A stretch of 35,131 nucleotides of DNA from Oscillospiraceae bacterium (GTDB lineage Bacteria; Bacillota; Clostridia; Oscillospirales; Oscillospiraceae), in NCBI GenBank assembly GCA_015068135.1, contig SVLB01000029.1:1-35131 (forward strand), given 5' to 3'. Under the pieces are notes generated by a model that saw only the letters and a list, made by a program, of their open reading frames with translations, was not told where the DNA came from and did not search any database. The translations under genes were made by a program, and so were the position numbers. This document shows, piece after piece, positions 1-9,089 of the stretch. Every line of letters starts with the position of its first letter. Position 1 is the first letter of the stretch.

Positions 1-1385
1 TCACACAGCCGGAACATTATGGTCTTATCGCCCACCAAGGCCTGATCGTGGGACTCGCAGTAGCCGATGACCTTTTCGTGGGAACGGCGGTTGGCAAGCT
101 CATAGTAGATATTGTTCAGATCCCACCATTCATCGGCAGTCTCCTTCAGAAGCCGGATCCACATATCCGGCTCGCCCATAGCCAGCCGATAATCAAAGCC
201 GATACCGCCCTCCTCAATGGGCAGGCCCATACCGGGCATAGCGGACATATCCTCGGCGATCAGAATGGCATGGGGGTTGACCTGGCGTACCAGCTGGGTA
301 GCCAGCTGCAAATAGGTCACCGCCTCCACATCCGTATTCATGGAGAAATACTTTTCCGGTCCTGTAAAGGCCACGCCCAGGCCGTGATCCTGGTAGAGCA
401 TGGAGGTGACACCGTCAAAGCGGAAGCCGTCGAAATGGTACTCCGTCTGCCAGAATTTCAGGTTGCTGAGCAAGAAGTGGATCACTTCGTTCTTGTCGTA
501 GTTGAAGCACTTGGTACCCCAGGCGGAATGGTCACCCTTGCCGCCCTCGTGGAAGAACTGATAGGCGGTGCCGTCAAATTCGTTAATGCCCTCCCGGGTA
601 TTCTTGGAGGCATGGGAGTGGACCACATCCAAAAGCACCGCAATGCCCATTTCGTGGGCGGTGTTGACCAGGTCTTTCAGCTCCTCGGGAGTGCCGAACC
701 GGGAGGAGGCGGCAAAGAAATTGGTCACCTGATAGCCGAAGGAGGCATAGTAGGGATGCTCCATAATGGCCATGACCTGAATGGCATTGTAGCCCAGATC
801 TCTTATCCGGGGCAGGATATTGTCCTTAAACTCGGTGTAAGAGCCGACCTTGCCCTCCTCCTGGGCCATACCCACATGGCATTCGTAAATGAAGGGGGTC
901 TTCTTGGGGCGGAAGCCCTTATCCGTCCAGTGGAAGGGAAGCATTTCGTAGATCTGGGCGCTCCAGCCGGTGGTCACGGGATCCTGGACTACCCGTTTTG
1001 CATACAGAGGGATCCGGTCCAGCTCCTGACCCTTGTGGACCACCACTGCCATCACCAGATCCCCGGTTTTCAGGGCATCGGCACCCGGCAAAAACAGCTC
1101 AAATACCCCGTTTTCCTTCTTTTCCATGGGGTGGGCGTGGCGCTCCCAGTTGCAGAAGCTGCCGGTCAGATACATGTTATCCGCTGCCGGGGCCCATTCC
1201 CGGTAGAACCAGCCCTCGGGGGTCTTGTGGAAGCCGAAATACTCGTGACCGTTGGCAAAGTCAGCCAATGTCTCGTGATTTTTCAAAAGCTCCCGGGTCT
1301 TGGTCTCCAGCCGCTGAGCGCGCAGGTCCAGATCCTTTTCAAAGGGAATTAAATTCTTGTCGTATTCCAAAATCTTATGTTTCAT
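1..1385 (-). CDS. glgB: 1,4-alpha-glucan (glycogen) branching enzyme, GH13, 3' end cut by window
   Basis: Forms alpha-1,6 branches in glycogen in the cytoplasm. The frame opens at ATG 1383-1385 and is still open at base 1, giving 461 N-terminal residues. An N-terminal CBM48-like segment (FGFHKTPEGWFYREWAP) leads into a GH13 barrel with the motif YECHVGMAQEEGKVGSY, DVVHSHAS, the nucleophile D324 in GFRFDGVTS, acid/base E378 in LIAEDMS and the third carboxylate D447 in ESHDQALVGD. These motifs match the eukaryote-type branching enzymes (GH13_8) better than the E. coli GlgB type. The C-terminal beta domain is missing only because the window ends. The RBS AAGGA overlaps the TAA of the upstream gene, 11 bp away, so translation is probably coupled. 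Confidence 0.93.
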   Translation of the reverse strand, partial: MKHKILEYDKNLIPFEKDLDLRAQRLETKTRELLKNHETLADFANGHEYFGFHKTPEGWFYREWAPAADNMYLTGSFCNWERHAHPMEKKENGVFELFLPGADALKTGDLVMAVVVHKGQELDRIPLYAKRVVQDPVTTGWSAQIYEMLPFHWTDKGFRPKKTPFIYECHVGMAQEEGKVGSYTEFKDNILPRIRDLGYNAIQVMAIMEHPYYASFGYQVTNFFAASSRFGTPEELKDLVNTAHEMGIAVLLDVVHSHASKNTREGINEFDGTAYQFFHEGGKGDHSAWGTKCFNYDKNEVIHFLLSNLKFWQTEYHFDGFRFDGVTSMLYQDHGLGVAFTGPEKYFSMNTDVEAVTYLQLATQLVRQVNPHAILIAEDMSAMPGMGLPIEEGGIGFDYRLAMGEPDMWIRLLKETADEWWDLNNIYYELANRRSHEKVIGYCESHDQALVGDKTIMFRLC

Positions 1386-1396
1386 AATGGATTCCT

Positions 1397-2665
1397 TTAC
1401 TGTAGCATGATCTTAATAATCTCAGAGTCGGTTTTCCGCATACCCTGGCTGGCAAGCTGGGCTACGTTGCGGATGGTGTTTTCCACACCCTTGCTGACGA
1501 TGCCGTCACCGCCGTAGAACTGACTGCCCTGGCGGAACATCTCCATGCCCAAAAGACCGGCTTCCACCGCGGAGGCGATCTTGGCGGCACAGCTGGCCTT
1601 GGCACCGTCGCAGATCACACCGGAGTTGATGGCCAAAGCATTGACCACCGTGTGGGCGATCTCCCGGAATTTGCCGCCGTACAGATAGGTGATACCGGCG
1701 GCGGCACCGCAGCCGGCGGAAATGGCACCGCAGTAGGCAGAAAGGGGACCGATGCCGCATTTTAAATGGAGGGTGATCAGGTTGGAGACCACCAAAGCCC
1801 GCAGGAGCTGTTCCTGGGACGCACCCAGATGCTCGGCGTACACGATCACGGGAACGGAGGCGGTAATGCCCTGATTGCCGGAGCCGGAGTTGATCACCAC
1901 CGGCTTTTCACAGCCGCCCATACGGGCATCGGAAGCGGCGGCGGCATAGGCCTTGGCACGGGTCACCGGGTCGTCCCCCCGGGCCTTCAGAAGCACCTGA
2001 CCGATCCGGGCGCCGTAATTGTTCTCAAGCCCCTCCCGGGAGATGGCCATGTTGCACTGAATCTGCCGCTCCAAAGTGGAACGGACATCCGCAAGGTCCA
2101 CCGTGTCGGCAAATTCCACGATCTTGTCCACCTGAAGTACTTCCAGCTCCTGCTGATGCTCCTCGTTGGCGCAGAGTACCTGCTTTTCATAGGTCACTGT
2201 GCCGTCCACCCCGGTGAGAACCACATTGGTGTGGTTACCGGCAATGCGGCATACGGAGGTATGGACCGCAGAGGATAACTCAATACGGATATCAAAAAGC
2301 TCCCCGGAATCGGACTCCTCCACGGAAAATTCCACTTCCTGCAAATAAGCGGCAATGGCTTTTTTCTGTTCCTCCGTGACCTGGGAGATCACCAGAAGCT
2401 TTTTGTCCGGATCTCCGGCAATGATGCCGGCGGCGGCTGCCGCCTCCAGGCCGTGCAGTCCTCCGGTATTGGGGACAATGACGCTTTTTACATTCTTGAT
2501 AATATTACTGCTCACGCACACCCGTACCCGGGTCGCCCGTTCGCCCAGCTCCCTGGCAGCCAGGGCGGCGGCATAGGCTACGGCGATGGGTTCGGTACAG
2601 CCCATGGCAGGTACCAGCTCCTGATGCAAAATGGATACATATGCGTTATAAAGTGACTGTTCCAT
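1397..2665 (-). CDS. cyuA: CyuA/YhaM (UPF0597) family Fe-S L-cysteine desulfidase-like protein
   Basis: 422 residues with the family hallmarks PAMGCTEPIA (C23 at 22-24), MGGCEKPVVINSGSGNQG (C252), KCGIGPLSAYCG (C303, C312) and GVICDGAKASC (C352, C359). The family is related to the alpha chain of iron-sulfur L-serine dehydratase. Characterised members use a [4Fe-4S] cluster to break L-cysteine into pyruvate, ammonia and sulfide, and the cysteines listed are the likely cluster ligands. It is cytoplasmic, with no signal peptide. It is the first gene of a two-gene unit with glgB downstream; the pairing has no obvious metabolic logic. An extended -10 lies 34 bp upstream of ATG 2663-2665. The substrate (cysteine versus another beta-substituted amino acid) cannot be fixed from sequence. 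Confidence 0.85.
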   Translation of the reverse strand: MEQSLYNAYVSILHQELVPAMGCTEPIAVAYAAALAARELGERATRVRVCVSSNIIKNVKSVIVPNTGGLHGLEAAAAAGIIAGDPDKKLLVISQVTEEQKKAIAAYLQEVEFSVEESDSGELFDIRIELSSAVHTSVCRIAGNHTNVVLTGVDGTVTYEKQVLCANEEHQQELEVLQVDKIVEFADTVDLADVRSTLERQIQCNMAISREGLENNYGARIGQVLLKARGDDPVTRAKAYAAAASDARMGGCEKPVVINSGSGNQGITASVPVIVYAEHLGASQEQLLRALVVSNLITLHLKCGIGPLSAYCGAISAGCGAAAGITYLYGGKFREIAHTVVNALAINSGVICDGAKASCAAKIASAVEAGLLGMEMFRQGSQFYGGDGIVSKGVENTIRNVAQLASQGMRKTDSEIIKIMLQ

Positions 2666-2698
2666 TGGGAATCACCGCTTTCTTTCTGTCTTTCCTTC

Positions 2699-2704
2699 AG
2701 TATA
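2699..2704 (-). promoter_or_regulatory. Extended -10 promoter for cyuA-glgB
   Basis: On the minus strand the bases read TTGTTGCTATACT, an extended -10 (TGnTATACT) with the hexamer at 2699-2704. No convincing -35 is seen at 17 bp, which is normal for extended -10 sites. The predicted leader is only about 27 nt. It faces a matching extended -10 on the plus strand at 2803-2811. Confidence 0.55.
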
Positions 2705-2802
2705 GCAACAACCCTGTGTAAAATCTAGTGGAAAATCAGAAAAAAGACCTTTGATTTTTTTGTGAAATTTCTGCATCCGGGGTAGAACTTGGGAAAAGGT
2801 TG

Positions 2803-2811
2803 TGCTATAAT
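2803..2811 (+). promoter_or_regulatory. Extended -10 promoter for the U32 gene
   Basis: TGCTATAAT is a perfect extended -10 (hexamer 2806-2811). A weak -35 is the only partner. It sits 40 bp upstream of ATG 2851, so the leader is short. Confidence 0.6.
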
Positions 2812-2850
2812 ATAGGCTGTAGTGCTATAACATACGCTGGAGAGAAAACT

Positions 2851-4932
2851 ATGCTGGAACTTTTAGCCCCCGCCGGGTCTATGGAGGCCCTGCGCGCCGC
2901 CGTGCAAAACGGCGCCAATGCCGTATACTTGGGCTGCGGCCAGTTTAATGCCCGTCAAAGTGCCAAGAATTTTACACCGCAGACCCTTGTGGAGGCGGTG
3001 AAGTATTGCCATGTCCGGGATGTGGCGGTCCATCTGACCCTGAACACCCTGGTGTCCGATAAGGAGACCCAGGAAATGTGCGAGCTGATCCGTCAGGCCG
3101 CCGCCGCGTCTGTGGATGCCTTTATTGTGCAGGATCTGGGGGTTTTGCGCCTTTGCAAGGAGATCGCCCCCCATATTCCCATCCACGGCTCCACCCAAAT
3201 GACCGTCCACAGCCTGCCCGGTGTGCAGCTTTGTGCCGCCTGGGGTATGCAGCGGGTGGTCCTCAGCCGGGAGCTGAGCCGGGAGGAGATCCGCTATATT
3301 ACGGAAAATTCCCCTATCGAAATTGAAGTCTTCGGTCACGGTGCGCTGTGCATGAGCTATTCCGGCCAGTGCTATCTGTCCGCCGCCATTGGGGGCCGCT
3401 CCGGAAACCGGGGCCGTTGCGCCCAGCCCTGCCGCCAAAGCTACGGCTACGGCAGGTTTCAGAATCTGCACCCCCTGAGCCTGAAGGACAACTGCCTGGT
3501 CCACTATGTCACGGAACTGGAAAACATGGGGGTAGCTTCCTTGAAGCTGGAGGGTCGGATGAAGCGGCCGGAGTATGTGGCGGCAGTGACCCGGGTCTAC
3601 CGGCAGGCTATCGATTCGGGCAATGTCACCCGGGATATGGAGCAGCAGCTGCATACCGCCTTTAACCGCCAGGGCTTCACCGACGGCTACTATAAAGCAC
3701 AGACCGGCACTGCCATGTTCGGCTACCGGGATGAAAAATCCGACAGCCCTGCATGGCTGAAGGAAATGCGCCAAAGCTATGAGGGCGTGGAAGCACCCCT
3801 GGTGGATATCGCTTTTTACGCAGAGATCCAGCCGGGCAGATCCAGCCTGACGGTCACCGATCCCCAGGGCAGAAGCTGTACCCTTCTGGGTCCTGCCCCG
3901 GAGCAGGCCAGGGTGATGCCCCTGACAGAGGAGGCTTTGGCGGAGCGTCTTGCCAAGACCGGCGGTACGCCCTACCGCTGTGCCCAGGTACAGTGTAATA
4001 TTGCCCCGGGATTGACCCTGTCTGCGGCAGCGATCAACGCCCTGCGCAGAGATACCTTAAACCAGCTGACGGCCCTGCGGGCCCGCCGGGAGCTTCCCCG
4101 GCTGGGAAGGCCTGAAAAGCTGAAGCCCTATGCCGGAAACCGGGAGGCCCCGGAGCTGACCATCCAGGTCACCTCCCGGGAGCAGATCACCGGGCGGCTG
4201 CTGAAAATGGCCCCGGCTGTATTGTATGTACCCCTGCATATTTTGGCGGAGGATCTTGCCTTCTGCAATGAACTGAGCCGCAAGGCCAAGGTCTGTGCCG
4301 TTTTGCCCCGGATCGTCCATGACGGGGAGATGGAACGGCTGAAAAAGGCCATGCTTGCGGTACGCGCGGCAGGTGTCCGGGAAGTTTTGGCAGGCAACCT
4401 CGGCCACATGATCCCTGCCCGGGAATGCGGAATGCGTACCCGGGGAGATTTCGGACTGAATATCTACAGCTCTGCCGCCATGGCAGCGGCCCGGGAGCTG
4501 GAGTTGCGGTCCGTGTGCCTGAGCTTTGAAATGACCCTGCCCCAGGTACGGGATGTGAATAAGGCTGTTTCCGGTGAGCTTCTGTGCTACGGACGGCTGC
4601 CGCTGATGCTCACGGAAAACTGCCTGATCAAGGGAAAAACCGGTCAGTGTACCTGCCATCTGTCCCAGGTGAAGCTGACGGATAAGACCGGGGCGGATTT
4701 CCCGGTGATCAAGGACGGCAATTCCTGCCGCAGTGTCCTGCTCAACGGCAAAAAGCTTTACTGGCTGGACCGCCGGGAGGATCTGTCCCGGCTGGGCCTT
4801 TGGGCAGTGCGGATGTACTTTACCACGGAAAATCCCCGGGAGGTGGATCAGGTCCTTTCTGCCTGGAATGACCCCGTTCCCTTCGACCCCGGCGCCAGTA
4901 CCCGTGGCCTGTACCTGCGGGGGCTGGAATAA
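2851..4932 (+). CDS. U32 family (collagenase-like/RNA hydroxylation) protein with C-terminal extension
   Basis: 693 residues starting at MLELLAPAGS, preceded by GGAGAG at 8 bp; the upstream in-frame ATG at 2800 has no RBS. The U32 signature lies in FGHGALCMSYSGQCYLSA, and four cysteines C167, C174, C190 and C194 follow the spacing seen in U32 proteins that bind [4Fe-4S] (UbiU/UbiV, TrhP, RlhA). The length, with about 400 residues beyond the core, resembles RlhA, the 23S rRNA cytidine hydroxylation factor, or its Clostridial relatives with a DUF3656-type region. The older label peptidase or collagenase is probably misleading. Which RNA or cofactor it modifies is not decidable here. It is transcribed alone or with maf, 84 bp downstream. 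Confidence 0.85.
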   Translation: MLELLAPAGSMEALRAAVQNGANAVYLGCGQFNARQSAKNFTPQTLVEAVKYCHVRDVAVHLTLNTLVSDKETQEMCELIRQAAAASVDAFIVQDLGVLRLCKEIAPHIPIHGSTQMTVHSLPGVQLCAAWGMQRVVLSRELSREEIRYITENSPIEIEVFGHGALCMSYSGQCYLSAAIGGRSGNRGRCAQPCRQSYGYGRFQNLHPLSLKDNCLVHYVTELENMGVASLKLEGRMKRPEYVAAVTRVYRQAIDSGNVTRDMEQQLHTAFNRQGFTDGYYKAQTGTAMFGYRDEKSDSPAWLKEMRQSYEGVEAPLVDIAFYAEIQPGRSSLTVTDPQGRSCTLLGPAPEQARVMPLTEEALAERLAKTGGTPYRCAQVQCNIAPGLTLSAAAINALRRDTLNQLTALRARRELPRLGRPEKLKPYAGNREAPELTIQVTSREQITGRLLKMAPAVLYVPLHILAEDLAFCNELSRKAKVCAVLPRIVHDGEMERLKKAMLAVRAAGVREVLAGNLGHMIPARECGMRTRGDFGLNIYSSAAMAAARELELRSVCLSFEMTLPQVRDVNKAVSGELLCYGRLPLMLTENCLIKGKTGQCTCHLSQVKLTDKTGADFPVIKDGNSCRSVLLNGKKLYWLDRREDLSRLGLWAVRMYFTTENPREVDQVLSAWNDPVPFDPGASTRGLYLRGLE

Positions 4933-4937
4933 TGAAT

Positions 4938-4995
4938 AGTTACCAGTTACGAGTTAGGTTTATAATTCGTAACTTGTAACTTGTAATTAGTAACG
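4938..4995. repeat. Inverted heptanucleotide repeat between the U32 gene and maf
   Basis: Three tandem 7-nt units of AGTTACC/AGTTACG/AGTTAGG form the left half. Four 7-nt units of the reverse complement type (GTAACTT, GTAACTT, GTAATTA, GTAACGA) form the right half, around a short AT centre that includes TATAAT at 4961-4966. The TATAAT could act as a -10 for maf, but no good -35 accompanies it. A short piece of the same repeat (GTAACTTGTAAC) recurs at 23619-23630. Confidence 0.7.
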
Positions 4996-5016
4996 AAACA
5001 GAAAGGAAATCTCACT

Positions 5017-5592
5017 ATGCAGCTCATCCTGGCATCCCAGTCCCCACGGCGTAAGGAGCTTTTGGGACTGTTTCATATTCCCTTTACCGTGCGCACATCG
5101 GATGCCGATGAGACCATGGATCCCAATCTTCCCCCGGAAGGGGAGGTGGCACGGGTCAGCCGGTTAAAGGCGCAGGCTGTGCCCCATGAAGACGGGGATG
5201 TGGTAGTGGCCGCCGATACCATCGTGGTATGCGACGGGCAGGTTTTGGGCAAGCCCCGAAGCCGGGATCACGCCATTGAAATGCTGAGTCTGCTGTCCGG
5301 ACGGGATCATCAGGTGATGACCGGGCTGACGGTGCTTGCCAAGGGGCAGCAGGTCAGTGTCACGGAGATCACGGATATCCACTTCCGGGAGCTGAGTCAG
5401 AAAGAGATCTGCGCCTATGTGGATACGGGCGAGCCCATGGACAAAGCGGGCAGCTATGGTATTCAGGGCGGTGCGGCGCTGTTTGCGGAGAAAATGCACG
5501 GAGATTATTACAATGTGATGGGGCTTCCTGTCTGCCGTTTGGGCAAGATCCTGCGGCAGCTGGTCCCGGAACTTTTGGAGGAAAACCCATGA
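5017..5592 (+). CDS. maf: Maf family nucleotide pyrophosphatase
   Basis: 191 residues, the normal Maf length. The N-terminal ILASQSPRRKELL is the Maf signature with the phosphate-binding SxRR. AADTIVVCDGQVLGKP (about residues 65-80) carries the metal-binding Asp, and SGRDHQVMTGL and GSYGIQGGAALF follow. Maf proteins hydrolyse dTTP/UTP or modified nucleotides to monophosphate and pyrophosphate, and are linked to septum formation in Bacillus. The motif set fits the dTTP/UTP (YhdE) branch. RBS AAAGGAAA lies 7-8 bp before ATG. The gene overlaps mreC by 4 bp (ATGA), the usual maf-mre arrangement, which supports the call. Confidence 0.95.
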   Translation: MQLILASQSPRRKELLGLFHIPFTVRTSDADETMDPNLPPEGEVARVSRLKAQAVPHEDGDVVVAADTIVVCDGQVLGKPRSRDHAIEMLSLLSGRDHQVMTGLTVLAKGQQVSVTEITDIHFRELSQKEICAYVDTGEPMDKAGSYGIQGGAALFAEKMHGDYYNVMGLPVCRLGKILRQLVPELLEENP

Positions 5593-6419
5593 GACACTTT
5601 TTTTCGACCCGGATCCGGGTGGTGCTGACGGTGGTCGCCCTGGTGGCGGTGATCCTGACGGTGATCAGCTCCCTGACCGGCACCAATGTTCCCAATATGC
5701 TGGTCAAGGGCATTATGACCCCTCTGCGGACCGGTGTCAGCAAGCTGGCATCCGGTGTGGAGAATATTTACGACTATATCTTTTCCTATGAGGCCCTGGC
5801 CGCGGAAAATGAGGACTTAAAGCAGCAGCTTGCCCAAATGCAGGACAATGCCCGGGTGGCAGATGCCGTATCCCGGGAAAACCAGCGGCTGCGTGCGCTG
5901 CTGGACCTGGCCTCCGGCAATGAGGATTATTCTTTGGCGGACGGCTATATCATCTCCTGGGACTCTACCGAGTGGAGCAGTACCTTCACCATCAACCGGG
6001 GCGCCAATGTGGGCATCGCTGTGGACATGTGCGCAGTGACCGCCAACGGTGAGCTGGTGGGACTGGTTACGGAGGTGGGCCCCAATTACGCGGTGGTCAA
6101 GACCGTTCTGGACTCCTCCCTGGAGATCAGTGCCACCATTGCCACCTCCGGTTACAACGGCATGGTCAAGGGCGGCTATACGGTGAATCTGCCGGATAAG
6201 CTGCGTATGAATTATCTGGATACCGACTCCACCATCCACATCAACGATCAGGTGGTCACCACCGGCTCTGTGGTCTATCCCAGAGGTCTGATCGTGGGTA
6301 ATGTGATCGATGCGGGCTTTGATGACACGGGCGTTGCCAAGTATGCCATTTTGGAGCCTGCGGCGGATATTGGCTCTTTGGAGCAGGTGTTCATCATTAC
6401 CGAGTTTAACGTTGGGTGA
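5589..6419 (+). CDS. mreC: Rod shape-determining protein MreC
   Basis: 276 residues. One N-terminal transmembrane helix (about 9-28, VVLTVVALVAVILTVIS) is followed by a coiled coil (about 60-100, ENEDLKQQLAQMQ... ENQRLRALLDL) and the twin beta-barrel MreC domain outside the membrane (NRGANVGIAVDMCAVTANG, TVLDSSLEISATI, VYPRGLIVGNV). MreC scaffolds the elongasome and binds PBP2. It overlaps maf by 4 bp upstream and touches mreD downstream. There is no mreB in this window: maf leads directly into mreC, so MreB must be encoded elsewhere if present. Confidence 0.95.
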   Translation: MRHFFSTRIRVVLTVVALVAVILTVISSLTGTNVPNMLVKGIMTPLRTGVSKLASGVENIYDYIFSYEALAAENEDLKQQLAQMQDNARVADAVSRENQRLRALLDLASGNEDYSLADGYIISWDSTEWSSTFTINRGANVGIAVDMCAVTANGELVGLVTEVGPNYAVVKTVLDSSLEISATIATSGYNGMVKGGYTVNLPDKLRMNYLDTDSTIHINDQVVTTGSVVYPRGLIVGNVIDAGFDDTGVAKYAILEPAADIGSLEQVFIITEFNVG

Positions 6420-6424
6420 TCCGC

Positions 6425-7003
6425 ATGGCGAAGAGAAACGAATTTAAGCCGGATAAAATGGGCGGCAGCTTCTTAGGCAAGCTCTACCTTACCAAAAATC
6501 AGCGGAAAACCATCCTTAAATGGAGCTTATACGCCCTGGTTTTGCTGATAGTGTCCCTTTTGCAGGATGTGGTCCTCTGCAAGCTGGATATTTTGGGAGC
6601 CACCACCGATCTGGTGCCCGTGGGCATTACCCTGGTGTGCCTTTTGGAGGGCGCCCAAAGGGGCTGTATCTTCACCGCTATCGCATCGGCGCTGTTTGTG
6701 TTTTCCGGCGGCGCGCCGGGGATGTATTCCATGGTGTTTCTCACCTTTTTGGTGATCCTGATCAGCATTTTCCGCCAGGCCTATCTGCAAAAGGGCTTCG
6801 GCACTGCGTTGCTGTGTGTGAGCGTATGCCTGCTTCTTTATGAAATGGCAAACTTTGCCATGGGACTGTTTTTGGGTCTGACCTCCGGGCGCTATTTTGC
6901 CGCGTCCGTGGTTACCGCTGTGCTGTCCGTGGTAAGCGTGCCTGTTTTGTACCCCATCTGTCTGTCTATTGAATCCATTGGAGGCGAAACATGGAAAGAA
7001 TGA
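6425..7003 (+). CDS. mreD: Rod shape-determining protein MreD
   Basis: 192 residues with a basic N-terminus and about five hydrophobic helices (for example ILKWSLYALVLLIVSLLQ, FLTFLVILISIF), the MreD pattern for the polytopic partner of MreC. Start choice: ATG 6425 is preceded by GGGTGAT at a good distance. A GTG at 6416 in the same frame would overlap the mreC stop by 4 bp and add three residues; either is possible. The gene overlaps the following PBP2 gene by 13 bp. The identification rests strongly on context plus the membrane topology, since MreD is poorly conserved. Confidence 0.9.
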   Translation: MAKRNEFKPDKMGGSFLGKLYLTKNQRKTILKWSLYALVLLIVSLLQDVVLCKLDILGATTDLVPVGITLVCLLEGAQRGCIFTAIASALFVFSGGAPGMYSMVFLTFLVILISIFRQAYLQKGFGTALLCVSVCLLLYEMANFAMGLFLGLTSGRYFAASVVTAVLSVVSVPVLYPICLSIESIGGETWKE

Positions 7004-9075
7004 CCCGTTTTCGCTCCCGGATCTTACTGCTGCTCTTTTTACTGGTGCTGGGCTTTTTTGCCATGGAGCTGTACGATCAGCAGGTGATCGCCACCGGGGG
7101 CAATATGAATAACGCCACTACCTACACCACTCAGACTACGGTCAAGGCCGCCCGGGGAGAGATCCTGGACCGTAACGGCAATGTGCTGGTGAGCAACCGT
7201 GCCAGTTACGATCTGCACCTGAACCATTTGGTCCTGCTCTCTGCCAAGGGGACCAACCAGTATCTGTATGAGCTGGCTCTGCGCTGCCGGGATGAGGGAA
7301 TCGAATACAATGAGCAGTTCCCGGTGTCCAAGGAGCGACCCTTTACCTATACGCTGGATGAGCAATCTGCCGCCCAGCAGAAGTATTTTCAGACCTATCT
7401 TGCCTATATGGGCGATCTGGACTCAGATATCACCGCCCCGGTGCTCATTGACCGGCTCCGGGATATCTACGACCTGCCCGCCCAGTGGACGGATGAGGAA
7501 GCAAGACTTGTCATCGGTATCCGCTATGAGATGGCATTGCGCAACTGCGTGCAGAGCATGTCCACCTATATTTTCATCACCGATGCCTCCGACGAGGCCC
7601 TTTCCGCGGTGGTGGAGCTGAATGTCCCCGGTATGAAGCCGGAAGCCTCCACGGTCCGTGAGATCCATACCCCCTATGCGGCCCATATTTTGGGCTTTGT
7701 GGGTCCTGTCAATGCCCAGCAGTGGGAGTACTATAAGGATATCGAGGGCTACACCTATGCCAGCCAGGTCGGGCAGGATGGCATGGAAAAGGTCTTTGAA
7801 GAATACCTCCACGGTGTGGACGGCATCCGTGAGGATACCGTGGATATGGACGGCAACCTGATCTCCTCCCGGTATATTGTAGAGCCCAAGGCCGGCTCCA
7901 ATGTGCATATCAGCCTGGATATCAATCTGCAGGCCATTGCAGAGGATCAGATGAAGATCGCCATGGAGGGTCTTCGGAATCTGCCGGTGAACACAGACAC
8001 CGGTACAAAGCCGGACGGCGCCGATGCCGAGGGCTGTGCCGTGGTGGCGATGGATATGACCGGTCAGGTGCTGGTGTGCGCCAGCTATCCCACCTATGAC
8101 TTAAACCGGTATTTCGAGGATTATAACGAGATCCTCCATTCTGACTACAATCCCCTTTATAACCGCGCCCTCCACGCCATCTATCCTCCCGGCTCCACCT
8201 TCAAAATGGCGGTGGTGGTGGGCGCCATCAACTCAGGCTTTATTGACTCCTCCTATGAGATCTACGCCAAGGGTAAGTACCGGGAGTACGAAAGCTCCGG
8301 CTTTGCTCCCTCTTGTCTGTACTACTCCAACTACGGTATGACCCATGAGAACGAAAACGCCATGGATGCCCTCCGGGACTCCTGCAACTACTATTTCTAC
8401 TACCTGGGCGACAAGATGGACTATAGGGTCATCGATGAGGCCGCCAAGAATCTGGGATTGGGCGAAAAGACCGGCATCGAGCTCTATGAGGAGCCGGGCT
8501 ACCGGGCAAATGAAGCCACCAAGGCCAAGCTCTATCCCAATAACCCCGGCTTCTACAAGGGCGACAGCATCCTGGCTGCCATCGGCCAGTCCGATAACCG
8601 CTTCACCCCCATCCAGCTGTGTACCTATATGCAGACCCTGGCCAACGAGGGCGACCGCTACCGTGCCACCTTCTTAAACCGGGTGGTCACTGCGGACTAC
8701 ACTTCCTTGCTCTATGAAAGCCAGCCTGAGATCATCAGCAGCATGGAGATGCTTCCCGATACGGTGTATGCCTACAAAGAGGGTATGCGCAAGGTGGCCC
8801 ACGAAAGCGGCGGTACGGCCTATTCCATCTTCAAGAACTATCCCATCTCCATTTGCGCCAAGACCGGTACAGCCCAGCAGGGCTCCGGCGGCTCTGACCA
8901 TGGTGCCTTTGTGTGCTTTGCACCCTACGACGATCCCCAGATCGCCATTGCTATCTACGGAGAAAAGGCAGGTCACGGCAGCTCCCTGGCAGTCATTGCC
9001 AAGGCACTGCTCAACTCCTACTTTAACGTGGAAGCCGTGGGCGACGTAGACGTATTTGAAAACCAGCTTAGCTGA
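6991..9075 (+). CDS. mrdA: Class B penicillin-binding protein 2 (elongasome transpeptidase)
   Basis: 694 residues. One N-terminal membrane anchor (about 9-25) is followed by a PBP dimerisation region beginning at KAARGEILDRNGNVL, and by GFVGPVN and QVGQDGMEKVFEEYLHGVDG typical of PBP2. The transpeptidase domain has the catalytic SxxK at S402-K405 (PPGSTFK), SxN at S464-N466 (DSCNYY) and KTG at 624-626 (CAKTGTAQQG). All three motifs are intact, so it should crosslink peptidoglycan during lateral growth and bind beta-lactams. GGAGG 6-7 bp before ATG 6991 supports this start inside mreD. It forms one operon with maf, mreC and mreD. No rodA is adjacent. Confidence 0.95.
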   Translation: MERMTRFRSRILLLLFLLVLGFFAMELYDQQVIATGGNMNNATTYTTQTTVKAARGEILDRNGNVLVSNRASYDLHLNHLVLLSAKGTNQYLYELALRCRDEGIEYNEQFPVSKERPFTYTLDEQSAAQQKYFQTYLAYMGDLDSDITAPVLIDRLRDIYDLPAQWTDEEARLVIGIRYEMALRNCVQSMSTYIFITDASDEALSAVVELNVPGMKPEASTVREIHTPYAAHILGFVGPVNAQQWEYYKDIEGYTYASQVGQDGMEKVFEEYLHGVDGIREDTVDMDGNLISSRYIVEPKAGSNVHISLDINLQAIAEDQMKIAMEGLRNLPVNTDTGTKPDGADAEGCAVVAMDMTGQVLVCASYPTYDLNRYFEDYNEILHSDYNPLYNRALHAIYPPGSTFKMAVVVGAINSGFIDSSYEIYAKGKYREYESSGFAPSCLYYSNYGMTHENENAMDALRDSCNYYFYYLGDKMDYRVIDEAAKNLGLGEKTGIELYEEPGYRANEATKAKLYPNNPGFYKGDSILAAIGQSDNRFTPIQLCTYMQTLANEGDRYRATFLNRVVTADYTSLLYESQPEIISSMEMLPDTVYAYKEGMRKVAHESGGTAYSIFKNYPISICAKTGTAQQGSGGSDHGAFVCFAPYDDPQIAIAIYGEKAGHGSSLAVIAKALLNSYFNVEAVGDVDVFENQLS

Positions 9076-9089
9076 GGAGGAAATCAATC

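Noticed and set aside
48..1352. 434-codon open frame on the plus strand
   Set aside because: It is antisense to the branching enzyme, whose catalytic motifs are clear; no RBS and low-complexity Gly/His/Val composition.
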